This document shows positions 20,303 to 30,250 of a stretch of DNA of 64,000 nucleotides, piece by piece. The DNA lies in the NCBI RefSeq assembly GCF_019175285.1, contig NC_056523.1, positions 187,023,608 through 187,087,607 on the forward strand, given 5' to 3'. The position numbers and the translations under genes are program-made. Below the pieces are notes generated by a model, which was not told where the DNA came from, did not search any database, and saw only the letters and a list, made by a program, of their open reading frames with translations. Position 1 is the first letter of the stretch. Every line of letters begins with the position of its first letter. The stretch comes from Sceloporus undulatus. Its lineage: Eukaryota > Chordata > Lepidosauria > Squamata > Phrynosomatidae.

Positions 20303-21500
20303 ATTGGTTTGTGCTGCCATGACTTGCTCAAAACTGTTTTGCCATGATTTCACCCAAGCTGATGTGGGCACAGGGGAAGAAGGCTATGACGGCTGATGGC
20401 TCCCATGTCAGAGAGGAATGGCAAATCCTCTCTGGTTAAGCCTGAAGAGTGACGGTAGCTATCCAAAGTTCTATATCCTGTACGGAAAAGAAGTTCAGCA
20501 TAGCTGTCCAGGGTGCTGAAATTATTTTGAGGAGGGGATTTCAGTAACTTGGAAAGCTCTCTTAAAATCCAGATTCACCATCCAACTATCATGAATGCCA
20601 CCTGTGGCCACTGGTAAAAGGAGATGAATGAAACAACAACAACAACAACAACAACAACACTTTGTGTTGGATGAGAAAAGGAATAACTTTAATGGTTACA
20701 TTTCTCTGAAGATGCCAGCCACAGATGCTGGTGAAATGTCAGGGATGAACTCTTCTAAACATGACCCCATAGCCCGAAAAACCCACAAAAAACTTTAATG
20801 TGTACAGTTTAGACAGAACTTTGGCACTGCGTGGGGTATAGATTGACTTGTCAGTTTGTGGATGATACCCCTTCCCAACCTACTTGCTCATTATTTTTGG
20901 ACTCCTTCATATCCCTTTAACCCTGGTTTGTCTTCCTTCAGGTCCCTCTTCCATCTTTTCCATATGGCCTTCAGAATGACTCTTCCTGCCCTCCTCACTA
21001 AGGACCTCACAGGAACCAAAATGGCGATGGGTAAGGCTGTTTCATTCTGAGCTCTGCCATTCATTTGAAAGTCTTTCCCTGCTTTTATTTTTTTGAATTG
21101 TTTGAATTGCCCCAAGTTGCTACAGTCGGCTGAATTTCTGTAAACTGATGATCTTGTTGAGATTTGGACATCCTGGATCTAAATTTTATTTCCTGGACTT
21201 TAAAATATGTGGCCAGAAGGAGGAGTGGCTTGCTTGCATGGATACAGCTATCCTATATATTGTTCAGAAGGGTTTTGTTTTTATTTCATTTCTCTTTTCC
21301 CTAGATATAGCGAGAACTTGGAGGTTTTACCTGTTTTATTTCCTGGAAATTACCTTTCAGCAGCTTTGTATGCTTCCAACTTTAGCTTTAGGTTTTTGTT
21401 TTTAAGCTATGGAGCTAATTGTTTGGTTCATATTATTTTACTTTATAGTCATATAACTTCTCCCAGCTCTTGCAGCATTGAAGGATAGGTTTGTAGCAAT
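20303..21500. other. Stretch without recognised gene
   Basis: It includes an (AAC)n run at 20634-20659. No coding exon is recognised; ORFs at 21148 and 21207 are AT-rich and overlap each other in different frames. Confidence 0.3.
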
Positions 21501-21504
21501 ATAG

Positions 21505-21790
21505 GTTGAAACTCCCTTATCTGAAGCATTTCAGATTTCAGAGTTTTTTCAAATTTTGGAATATTTGCTTATATATACAGTATGATGAGATCTCTTGGAG
21601 AAGACGCCCATGCCTAAACACGAAATTCATTTATGTTTAATATACACCTTATACACGCAGGCGGATGGTAATTTTATACACAATATTTTTAATAGTTTTG
21701 TGCATGAAACAAAGTTTGTATATACTGAACCATCAGAATGAAAAGATGTCACTATCTCAGCTAAAGAACAGACTGATGAAGAAACTTAGG
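21505..21790. mobile_element. Second Tigger-like element
   Basis: It begins ggttgaaactcccttatctg and holds gattttggaatatttgct-like and tttatgtttaatatacacct segments and accatcagaatgaaaagatg. The same family, with a nested insertion, is at 60562-61057. It resembles widespread Tigger-type MITEs that start GTTGAGTATCCCTTATCC. Confidence 0.6.
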
Positions 21791-22265
21791 GGACATGGAG
21801 GAGAATACCTGTAGTTTCTCAGGTCATTTTTCTTTATGCTTTTCACTATGTACACGAACTGAAACTGCCCAGTGAAAAGGGACTTTCTAAAATTCTCTGT
21901 TTTATGGAATATTCACAAATAGCAGGACACCTGAAAAAGAACATTCTTTTTGGACAAACTTTTAACTTGTCAGAAGAAAAAGTAGAATATGAAAGAAAAT
22001 CAAGCAATGAAATGAAATGAAATTCTGGTGAAAGAAACAATGATGGGCTAAGAGAGGAGAACTGGCCAAGCCAATGGCTTACTCCAATAATCTTAAAGGG
22101 CAGCGGTGGCTACTTCAGGTTTTAGTCTCAACTGTAAAGGAGCTTTCCAGGTCTCAGAACCGATGGAGAGGGGCTTCAGTAACTTGGATACCTCCTTTAA
22201 AGTTCAGATTAAAAACCAGATCAAATTTATCTGCCCCAGTTACGTGGGAGGTATATAGATAGATA

Positions 22266-22501
22266 GAGAGGCAGAATGGCATAGTGGTTTGAGGGTTGGA
22301 GAGTGTTGGAGACCAGGTTTCAATTCCTACCCGGCCTTGAAACCCACCGGGTGACCTTGGGCAAGTCACAAGCTCTCAGCCTCAGGGGAAGGCAGCTGAA
22401 AGCCTCTCTGAAGAAACCTTGCCAATAAAACCCATGATAGGTTCACCTTAGGGTTGCCCTACATCGGAAACAACTTGAAGGCACAAAACAACAACAACAA
22501 C
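22266..22501 (+). mobile_element. CORE-SINE copy, first of a tandem pair
   Basis: A near-complete copy: A-box region aatggcatagtggtttgagg, B-box region ggtttcaattcctacccgg, core cgggtgaccttgggcaagtc, tail atcggaaacaacttgaagg and (AAC)n. Confidence 0.85.
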
Positions 22502-22517
22502 AGATATTATTAGAGAT

Positions 22518-22782
22518 TGAGTGTGGCATAGCGGGTTGAGTGTTGGACTACAGCTCTGGAGACCAGGTTTAAATCCTCATTGGGCCATGAAAACTCACTG
22601 GGTGACCTCGGATAAATCACACTCTCTCAGCCTCAGAGGAAGGAAAAGGCAAAACCCCTCTGAACAAATCTTGCCAAGAAAACCCTGTCATAGGGTCACC
22701 ATAGGGCCGCCATAAATTGGAAATGACTTGAAAGCACACAACAACAGCCACAACCACGACCACAATAACAACAACAACAAGA
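22518..22782 (+). mobile_element. CORE-SINE copy, second of a tandem pair
   Basis: Near-complete: gtgtggcatagcgggttgag, ggtttaaatcctcattggg, gggtgacctcggataaatc, ataaattggaaatgacttg, then a long AAC-rich tail. It follows the first copy by 16 bp. Confidence 0.85.
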
Positions 22783-22804
22783 GGTATAATTATTTTCCAG
22801 CACC

Positions 22805-22946
22805 AAGTCATTCCCCTCCCTGAACACTGAGTAACCCTAGTACAAAACTGGACCACAGCAAGAGTGTTGAAGACTGTTAGATCAGTGTTTGTATTTTCCC
22901 CACTCCATTTCTTAGTGATGGACCCGTATATCACCTTCCTTCCTTC
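22805..22946 (+). repeat. Local duplication, copy 1
   Basis: The segment from tccctgaacactgagtaacc through ccactccatttcttagtgatgg-type sequence to atatcacctt is repeated about 600 bp downstream (23408-23548) with moderate divergence. Confidence 0.6.
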
Positions 22947-23407
22947 CCCACTGTTCACACCAATCCCTTCCCTGAAACAGGGCTGGTGTGCTGGTTCACA
23001 AAATGGAGTATTTTGCACCATCCTGCAAGTGGTAACCTGCTCACTTTTTAACTAGCTGCTGTTCCTTTGCCTTTTGTCATCAGCCAGAGGTGACAGTGCT
23101 TATCTCCACGGCTATGAGAACAGGCTTGATTTCAGTTTCTGTTTTCATGGGGCAGGGAATAAATAAAGGTAGGATGAAGGACCACTGGGAGTAGATGCAA
23201 GGTGCATTCCCCTCACCACAGAATAAGTATGGTTAGTTCATGTACATCACAAAATTGGGAAGGAGGGGTGCTGAATGCTTCCAAATGACAGGGCAATGTT
23301 TTCAGGCAGACATGAGCCCCAGCATGTTTTTCCCCACTAGAAATGAAGCGCTTTCATTTGACCTACTGATTTTCAAATAGAAAGACACAAGAGCAAACCA
23401 AGTCACT

Positions 23408-23548
23408 TTTTTCCCACCTGAACAATGAGTGACCCTACTGCAAAACTCAACCAAACCCAAACAGTTGAGGATCCGTTCGATCCATATTTCAGTTTTCTCC
23501 ACTCCAGTTCCTCATGGTGGATCTCTCTATCACCTTCTCTTTCCCCTG
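23408..23548 (+). repeat. Local duplication, copy 2
   Basis: It matches copy 1 in order: cacctgaacaatgagtgacc, ctgcaaaactcaacc, gttgaggatccg, ttttctccactccagttcc, then ctatcacctt. The sequence between the copies looks single-copy. Confidence 0.6.
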
Positions 23549-24054
23549 CCCCCTCCAATCTCTGCCATGTGTTGGTCTCCAACAGGCAACCTTCGTCATC
23601 TCTCAGCAGAGAGCAAATGGAAAGGCCATGGGCCGGAGGGAGAGAGAAAGAGAAAGCAAAAGAGCACGCCAAAGAATAAGTTCCAAAGCCATCCACTGCG
23701 TCTTTCCTTAATCAACTCTCCTTTGCCTGGGGCACCTCAAGAGAGAGCACTCAGGGAAAGGGAGACTAAAAGCACAGGAAAGAGTAATGGACCAAAACTG
23801 TAATCAGAGTCAGAGAAATGGGGGGTGGAAGGTGTGAGGGTAAAATCTCTCTTCTCTCACTTCAGAGTGAAGTGGGCATAGCTGGGGATTCCTCTTACCT
23901 TGCATGGCTCCCCTCCCCAGGATGTCTCCTCCAGGTCCAGAAACTAACAAAAGTTGGGAACCTGCATAGGCACAAGAGATTCTGCTGCCTTCAGGCACTG
24001 TTGCTGTGTATTTTGGGGAGTCTAGATGGTGAATACATATTAAGAAAACAAAAA

Positions 24055-24495
24055 TAATGGCAATGGAAGAACTACACAAATTCATCCTAGATAATGAAAG
24101 AATAAAAATAGTCAAAGTTACTGTGGGTCAAACATTGATCAGAGTGGAGACTGCAGTCAAGAAATCAGAAGAAGACTAAGACTGGGAAGGGCAGCTATGA
24201 AGGAACTAGACAAGATAGCAAAGTGTAAAGTCATAACACTGAATACTAAAGTTAGGATCATCCAAGCTGTTGTATTCCCCATCACCATGTAGGGATGTGA
24301 AAGCTGGAAAATAAAGAAAGCCGACAGAAATAAAATCAACTCGTTTGAGATGTGGTGCTGGAGAAGAGGGCTGAGGACACAGTGGATGGCCAAAAACACA
24401 AACAAATGGGTTCTAGAACAGATCAAACCTAAACTCGCCCTGGAAGCCAAGATGACTAAATTGAAGTTGTTGTACTTTGGATATCTGATCACTTC
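24055..24495 (+). mobile_element. RTE/BovB-like LINE 3' part (best copy in the window)
   Basis: One frame gives KNTNKWVLEQIKPKLALEAK then MTKLKLLYFGYL, matching the conserved BovB-type ORF2 C-terminus (NKWxLEQIKP..LEAKMTKLKL.YFGH). Upstream bases encode degraded reverse-transcriptase-end sequence. The 3' terminus is replaced by a CR1-type piece. Confidence 0.75.
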
Positions 24496-24612
24496 TCAGT
24501 CTTCTCAGTCTTTTACTCCTTCTGCCATAATATTATAATTAGGTGGGCTCATTCAATGAAGCTGAATGGTGGATAATTTAGGACTAAAAGAACTTTAGAA
24601 GGATCCATCTTG
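24496..24612 (+). mobile_element. CR1-type LINE piece
   Basis: It shares ttactccttct, ataattaggtgggctcattc and aatgaagctgaatggtgg with 27238-27310, where it is followed by more CR1 3' sequence. Confidence 0.5.
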
Positions 24613-24689
24613 TCCCCCTATTTGCAGCAAGGACAGGCAGCCAAGTAAGGGAATAGAAAACATGGGAGTTTATCACAGGGGAGGAGTTT

Positions 24690-25016
24690 CTCTTAATTTC
24701 GAACGAAAAGAAAGTGGGCCAGAATGCATTCATGTGAATTCGCTAGTTCAGCGAATTTACGTGAATTCGAATTGTGTTCGAACTGACTTCCCATTGCCCA
24801 AAAATAGCATGCCATTGCCAGAAATTGTGTGTGATCACCTCTCACACAATAATGTGAAACCCCATGATTGCGTTTGGACTAACTTCCCATTGCCTGAATT
24901 TGCATGTGGTATTCTATCACACAATAACGTTAAACCCCATGATTGCTTTCGGATTGCCATTGGAATATACTTCCAATTTTCCTTGTCTGATAACGTCCAT
25001 GGTGTTACTCAATAGG
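24690..25016 (+). repeat. Minisatellite-like block with about 85-bp units
   Basis: Two full units and one partial follow each other: gtgttcgaactgacttcccattg..., gcgtttggactaacttcccattg..., gctttcggattgccattgg. Each carries a cacacaataa(t/c)gt(g/t)aaacccc segment. The preceding part is rich in gaattcg palindromes (aattcgctag, gaatttacgtgaattcg). The parent element is not recognised. Confidence 0.6.
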
Positions 25017-25017
25017 C

Positions 25018-25122
25018 TTCTTAGTCATGCTCAGAACAGAGGACATTTTGGAATTCCTCCTGGACAGAAGGTTGAAATATAGGCTATGTCCTGGGAAAGG
25101 AGGACATTTGGTCACCCTGTGC
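25018..25122 (+). mobile_element. hAT-like MITE family B, right half
   Basis: cttcttagtcatgctcagaa, ggaattcctcctggacagaag and ggaggacatttggtcaccct match the full copies at 30.66, 35.23 and 63.68 kb. Confidence 0.7.
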
Positions 25123-25559
25123 AAGGGGAGTGAAAAAGAACCACAAAAGCCACCATTAGGTACAGGTGGCTGTAGGTTTGTGGGGTTGGGTAAAATTTGG
25201 GAATTGAATAAAATTTTAATTTGCAGGGACTAAACTTACGTTGGGGTGAGGAGCAAAGCCCTCATTTTGCTCCTTATAGCTCTGTCCTAGCAAAGTAAAA
25301 CTTCAATAAAACATCACACACTGGGAAAGAGACCCAGATCTAGAAATCTCAGAGGCAGAACAGGAAAATGTCTGGACCAAGCCTTCAGTTAATGTGATCT
25401 CAATCAAATTTAAAGAGTATTCAATTAAAATACTTCATGCCATCTTACACCAGTATGCTTAACATATTTAGTTGACAACAGGCCTAACTCTTGCTGGATG
25501 GCATTGGTTTTGTCACTTATGGTGGGAATGTCCTTTGATGAGCAGTTTCTGGTTAAGTG

Positions 25560-25630
25560 TGCAAAGAGATCTTGTAGTACCTTTGACTAACTGTACAAAA
25601 TAAGTTGTAGCGTAAGCTTTCGTAGACTTG
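25560..25630 (+). mobile_element. Penelope-type retroelement tail fragment
   Basis: gatcttgtagtacctttgac and taagctttcgtagacttg are shared with 39.9, 42.8 and 43.1 kb. The assignment to Penelope-like elements is tentative. Confidence 0.4.
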
Positions 25631-25834
25631 GGTCCAAAACACACTGCAGAAATTATCTAGTTTGAGACCTCTTTAACTGCCTTGGCTCAATGATAGAGAA
25701 TTCTGGGAACTGTAGTTTCATGAGCCATTTAGCTTTCTCTGTCGGAGAGCTCTAGTTCCCAAGATTCTCTCACACTAAGTCAGGGCAGTTAAAGCAGTCT
25801 CTAACTGGATTATTTTTGCAATGTGTTTTGGACC
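25628..25834. mobile_element. MITE family A variant, complete
   Basis: It begins ggtccaaaacacactgcag and ends gcaatgtgttttggacc, so the termini are inverse complements. The centre has gggaactgtagtttcatgag. Confidence 0.8.
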
Positions 25835-26436
25835 TTGGTCTGCTTCATCTGAGGCATGGAGTATACTGTTTATGGTTATGTATGGGTTTTTGCTTTGTTT
25901 TTTACCGTGAGATTAGTGTAATCACAGGGAAGTATATAATACTGTTTCCAGAACTGGTTTACTGGGGAAGGGTTGCTTTTTGTTTTGGGAGGATTGTGTG
26001 TGTGAAAACTGACAAGTTATCTTACAAAAAATATAATAAATTTTCTATGCCAAGCTGCACACCTGGCAATAGCACAAAGCTGGAAAGCAGAAAGCAATAA
26101 CTCAAAAGGAAAAAAACACTGTGGTCTTTGGTTCTGTCAAATGCAAGAATTAAGTAACTCTTGTAAGCTCCTTGGGTCCCAGAATAGGGGCAAAAGTAGA
26201 AAAAGGAGGAGGAGGAGGAGGAGATTCATATTCATAGTACATTGATTGAGTATGATATTCAAGGTACATGCACATCTGTCAGTATCTGGGTATGTTTCTT
26301 GACACATGGATTTCCATCTGGCTAAATCGGAGGTCCTCCAGCAGATTTCAAAGAGGCCACATGCGCATATGATACACTGAAAGGGCCTGTGGCAGTGGGG
26401 AGGTGGGCAGTGGCGAATGATTCCTCTTCCTGTTTT

Positions 26437-26454
26437 GTGGATGATGATGATGAT

Positions 26455-26500
<46 letters not shown>

Positions 26501-26501
26501 C
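26437..26501. repeat. (GAT)n microsatellite
   Basis: About 20 GAT units. Its 5' flank (cctcttcctgttttgtgg) recurs beside the GAT array at 28945, so both arrays probably belong to copies of one interspersed element. Confidence 0.9.
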
Positions 26502-26921
26502 CAGGAGTAGCCTAAGCAAGAAAAGTGGCCTTAGGATGTGGCAGGCAGCTCCATTAAAATGTTGTACTCCTGCATGTGTAAAGTCTAGGAATCATTAGTA
26601 AAAGGGTCAACAACAACAAGAAGAAGCAAACTGCCTAATATTGTGATACTGTTCTACAAATCTATGGTGTATCTATAGCTGCAGTAATATTTCACGTAAT
26701 TCTGCTCACTGTGCCTCAAACAGTAGTGTTGATCTGGGGGGAAATTGACGAAAAAGAGGTGGCCACAATGATCAAGGAGCTGGAGCAACACCCATATGAG
26801 GAAAGATTATAGTTGCTGTTGTTGTTGTTGTTTAGTGGGGGTGGGAGGCATGTAAGAAGGACAAAACAGTGGTTTATGAAATTATGTATATGGTAGAGAA
26901 AGTGGCCAGGAGAATTTTTTC

Positions 26922-27245
26922 ATAGAATCATAAAATCATAACATTGGAATGGACTGCAAGTGCCATGTAGTCCAACCCCCTGCCATGCAGGAATACCTGA
27001 CTAATGCACTTCTGAAAGATGCCCACCCAACCTCTGTTTAAAGACCTACAAAGAAAGAGAGTCCACCACCCTCCGAGGCAGTCTTCTTAATGTAGGTGGA
27101 ATCTCTCCTCCTGTAGTTTGAATTTATTGATTTGTGTTCTGGTCTCTGGAAGCAGCAGAAGACACCCTTGCCCCATCTCTCCTACATGACACCCCTTCAT
27201 ATCTTTAAGGATGACTATGAGTTCACCTCTCAATCTTCTCAATCT
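26922..27245 (-). mobile_element. CR1 LINE 3' region
   Basis: The plus strand shows the reverse of a CR1 end: tcatagaatcataaaatc, agtccaaccccctgccatg, caacctctgtttaaagacct, ccaccaccctccgaggcag and atatctttaaggatgactatg. Confidence 0.75.
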
Positions 27246-27500
27246 CTTACTCCTTCTCTTATAATACTATAATTAGGATGGGCTCATTCAATGAAGCTGA
27301 ATGGTGGGAAATTCAGGACAGAAATCTTTAAAAATGTGCAAATTAAATTGTGGAAGGTGTAGAGGTGGCCACCAACTTGGGTGGCTGTGAAGGGGGATTA
27401 GACAAATGCATGGAGGATAATGTTACCAATGGGCATGATGGGTGTATATCGCCTTCAGCATCAAACATTCAATACCAGACTTGTTAGGAACCAAAGGGAA
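27246..27500 (+). mobile_element. CR1-type LINE fragment, opposite orientation
   Basis: gctcattcaatgaagctgaa, ggtggccaccaacttggg, ggattagacaaatgcatgg and aatgggcatgatgggtg are typical of a squamate CR1 3' region. It lies next to the inverse copy, giving an inverted pair. Confidence 0.6.
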
Positions 27501-27819
27501 CCAGTGATTGCCGTTATGCCCTTCACTTTTTTCACCAGGGGCTGAATGTGCCATAGAAACCTGTAGGTACAGGATCAATGCAAATGGTGATCCTCTGCTG
27601 GGCCAGCTGCCCACACCAAGCAGCTGAGTGACCTGATACCTGGATTTATATAAAATATATGTATATAAAATGGGAGGGGGGATTTTAGAATGTTTTAATA
27701 TATATAACATGGCCTTGCTGCCATGTTTCTTCCATATATGTATATCGTGGCCTTATCTGCCCATTAAGGTGCCCGAAAGAACAGGAGCTTTAAAGTTTCC
27801 ATTATGGTTACACTTTTAT

Positions 27820-28034
27820 GGCTAGCTGGGGAAGAGTACTTAGGATACTGTTGACAGCCAAGAAGACAAACAGATGGATTGTTGAACAGATCAGGCCAGG
27901 GCTCTTCTTGGAAGCTAAGATGGTCAAGTTGAGACTATCATACTTTGGCCACATAATGCGAAGGCACAGATCACTAGAAAAACAATAATGCTAGGAAAAG
28001 TAGAGGGTAGAAGAAAGAGATTAAAACCACAGGC

Positions 28035-28070
<36 letters not shown>

Positions 28071-28164
28071 TGGGCAAGGGCTTGCAGGGTCTGGGCAAGG
28101 CAGTGGAGGATACGGATTCCTGGAGATGTCTCATCCATAGAGTTGCCATGAGTTGAGGTGTGTT
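27820..28164 (+). mobile_element. RTE/BovB-like LINE 3' end with an internal poly(G) tract
   Basis: gaagagtacttaggatactg, tggaagctaagatggtcaag, ctttggccacataatgcg, aaacaataatgctaggaaa and catagagttgccatgagttg follow the family order. A G-run of about 30 bases (28037-28067) interrupts where related copies have ordinary sequence. Confidence 0.7.
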
Positions 28165-28218
28165 CCTGCATGGTTGGCCTGGATGGCCCTTGTGGTCTCT
28201 TCCAATTCTATGTTTCTA
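28165..28218 (+). mobile_element. CR1 3' terminus fragment
   Basis: tggttggcctggatggccc and ctcttccaattctatgtttc match the CR1 3' end. Confidence 0.6.
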
Positions 28219-28424
28219 CACCACAAGGCAGCAGGGGACTTCCATACCACTGGCACAATAAGTCCAGACTTTCAAAGAACTGTCCAAAGTGCTGAACCTT
28301 CTCCCTCAAAGAAGTGCCTAGCAGGACAGAGAAAATATCTCCTCAGGAGAGCCATTGCACCTTTATGCCCATTAGCCTGCTTTTAATGGTTGCCAACTGT
28401 TTCCAATTCAGGCTGGTTTTTCAT

Positions 28425-28691
28425 AGGACAACTTATGATTTAAGAACTTTAAGTGATTGCTTTTATTATAATGATTTTTTAAAGCTATTTTTTATTTTAA
28501 TTTGCTTCATGAACCAACCTGGACTCCTGTTGAGAGAAAAGAAGGCTATACATGAAATGAAATAAAATGGTTTTAATCTTTCCTGATTGTTTACTCATGT
28601 TCTAAGTTTTGTATTGTGTGGATTTTCAATGATTTTATTAAAAATCGGTATAAGTCACCTTGAGTCTCAATCCGGGAAAAGGAGGGATAGA

Positions 28692-28692
<1 letters not shown>
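28425..28692 (+). mobile_element. Two LINE-type 3' tails
   Basis: The segments ending aagaaggctatacatgaaatg and ataagtcaccttgagtctc...gggaaaaggagggatagag resemble the shared 3' tails of L2/CR1-type LINEs. The second runs directly into the (GAT)n array. Confidence 0.45.
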
Positions 28693-28693
<1 letters not shown>

Positions 28694-28743
<50 letters not shown>

Positions 28744-28765
28744 NNNNNNNNNNTAGTAGTAGTAA
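28694..28765. repeat. (GAT)n microsatellite containing an assembly gap
   Basis: About 16 GAT units, then ten N (28744-28753), then tagtagtag. The gap length is probably nominal, so the true array is longer or differently composed. Confidence 0.9.
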
Positions 28766-28770
28766 CTGTG

Positions 28771-28944
28771 TTGGCCACATAGCAAAGTACAATAGCCTCC
28801 CAAATCCAGCAAACAGGCATAACTTTTATTGTGTATTTTGAGCATTTCGGTTGTCTCCATAAAGTACACAATGAAGGGATCCCTGGAGATCATCATCATC
28901 ATCGTCATCCTCTTCCTCCTCCTCCTCCTCCTCTTCCTGTTTTG

Positions 28945-28976
<32 letters not shown>

Positions 28977-29097
28977 ATCGATATCCAGGGGGGTATCCAT
29001 CTTGGCCACATAGCAAAGGACAACAAACTCCCATATCCACAAAATAGGGATCCCTTTATTGTGTATGTTGTGCATTTCGGTTGTCCTCATAAAAGTA
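28771..29097 (+). repeat. Duplicated about 97-bp unit separated by GAT/CCT arrays
   Basis: 28771-28867 and 29001-29097 share ttggccacatagcaaag, ttattgtgtat, tgcatttcggttgtc and cataaa. Between them lie (CAT)n, (CCT)n and (GAT)n tracts. The unit resembles the 'gccatgttggccatat..agcaaa' tail at 47.14 kb, so it is probably retroelement-derived. Confidence 0.65.
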
Positions 29098-29109
29098 TCT
29101 TTGTGTTGT

Positions 29110-29259
29110 GGAGGAGGAGATTGATGATGGTGGTGGTGATGATGATGGTGTTATGGTGGTGATGATGGTGATGATGATGATGATGATGATGGTGATGGTG
29201 TTATGGTGGTGGTGATGATGATGGTGATGACGATGATGGTGGTGGTGGTGATGATGGTG

Positions 29260-29291
<32 letters not shown>

Positions 29292-29293
29292 GG
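29110..29293. repeat. (GATGGT)n-type low-complexity array
   Basis: About 180 bp of interrupted GAT/GGT triplets. Open frames of poly-Met/Val or poly-Ile/Thr across it are artefacts. Confidence 0.9.
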
Positions 29294-29339
29294 AAGAGGA
29301 AGAGAAGAGGCTAGAAATAAAATGTAAAAAGCTCCTCTT

Positions 29340-29913
29340 GCTCTCTCTCCACTTCGCCATGCCCCCCCTCCCCAAAAGGCCGCCTGAGGTCTGCTGCTGG
29401 GTCAGGGGTCCCCTGCCTTCCCTGGGGCCCTGCGTGGCCTATGAACGCCTGCCCCTGTTTCCCTGTGACCCCAAAAGGGTTCTGGGGGGCAAAGTGTGGG
29501 GAGGGGGGTGAGGAAGGAGGGGATCTGGGTTTGCGAGGAGGAAGCAAGCAAGGAAGGGAGGGGGGCGGTGGGACCTGCTGCAGGGGAAGGGAGCCTCCTT
29601 GCTCTCTACTGGTGGTCCAGGGCTGGAGGGGAAGGGGCCACTCCCTTGCTCTCCCCCCCTTTTGGCCCATTTGCAATCCTCTCCAAAGCTCAGTGCATTA
29701 AAGCGCCAGGAGGAGGATTGTGCGAGAGGATTTCCCTGCCCTCTTGGCTGGCAGCGCTAAGTCCCTGGCAGAGAGAGACAGAGAGAGACAGAGGCAGAGG
29801 CAGAGAGAGAGGGACCCTTCCTCCCTCCAACAGCAGGAGATGCCAGCCAGGGACCCTCGCCTCCCGCAGGCAGCCCAGCCCAGCAAGGAGAGGGGATCCT
29901 CCCCCGGGATCAG
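29340..29913 (+). promoter_or_regulatory. GC-rich block, candidate promoter and untranslated first exon of the GRM gene
   Basis: It is GC-rich and free of recognised repeats apart from a GACAGA-type purine run (29770-29812). It ends at a consensus 5' splice site, CAG/GTGAGT (exon end 29913), on the strand of the GRM exon 24 kb downstream. An ATG at 29837 opens a frame that would close with TAA just after joining to the acceptor at 54127, which fits a 5'UTR with a short upstream ORF. Group III GRM genes commonly have a noncoding first exon. Whether this is transcribed, or belongs to this gene, is inference. Confidence 0.45.
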
Positions 29914-29929
29914 GTGAGTCAGAGAGGGG

Positions 29930-30219
29930 GGTGGCAAGAAGACCGTGCCTCTGAGGATGTGCAGAGTGTAGCACCCTTAGGGACACAGGGTGGATTCAAG
30001 TGGAAAGGATCATTCTGGTTTTTGAAGTAATCTGCTACAGTAGAATGGGGTGGCAAGAAGACTGTGCCTCTGAGCATATGCAGAGTGCAGCACTTGGTGG
30101 CCGGAAGCTCAGGGGGAGGAGGGGTGGCAAGAAGACCGCGCCTCTGAGGATGTGCAGAGTACATTACTGTTGGGGCAAAGGGTGGCTTCAGTAATGGATG
30201 GGTGGCAAAATAGTTGTTA

Positions 30220-30250
<31 letters not shown>

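Noticed and set aside
24690-25016. CRISPR-like repeat array
   Set aside because: Only two to three units of uneven length with no spacers; the context is a vertebrate nuclear genome.
28587-29511. Poly-Asp, poly-His, poly-Ile and poly-Met ORFs
   Set aside because: They are translations of GAT/GGT microsatellites, one of them across an N gap.
29441-29986. ORFs of 65-152 codons in the GC-rich block on both strands
   Set aside because: No protein similarity, overlapping frames on both strands; the block is better explained as promoter and noncoding exon.
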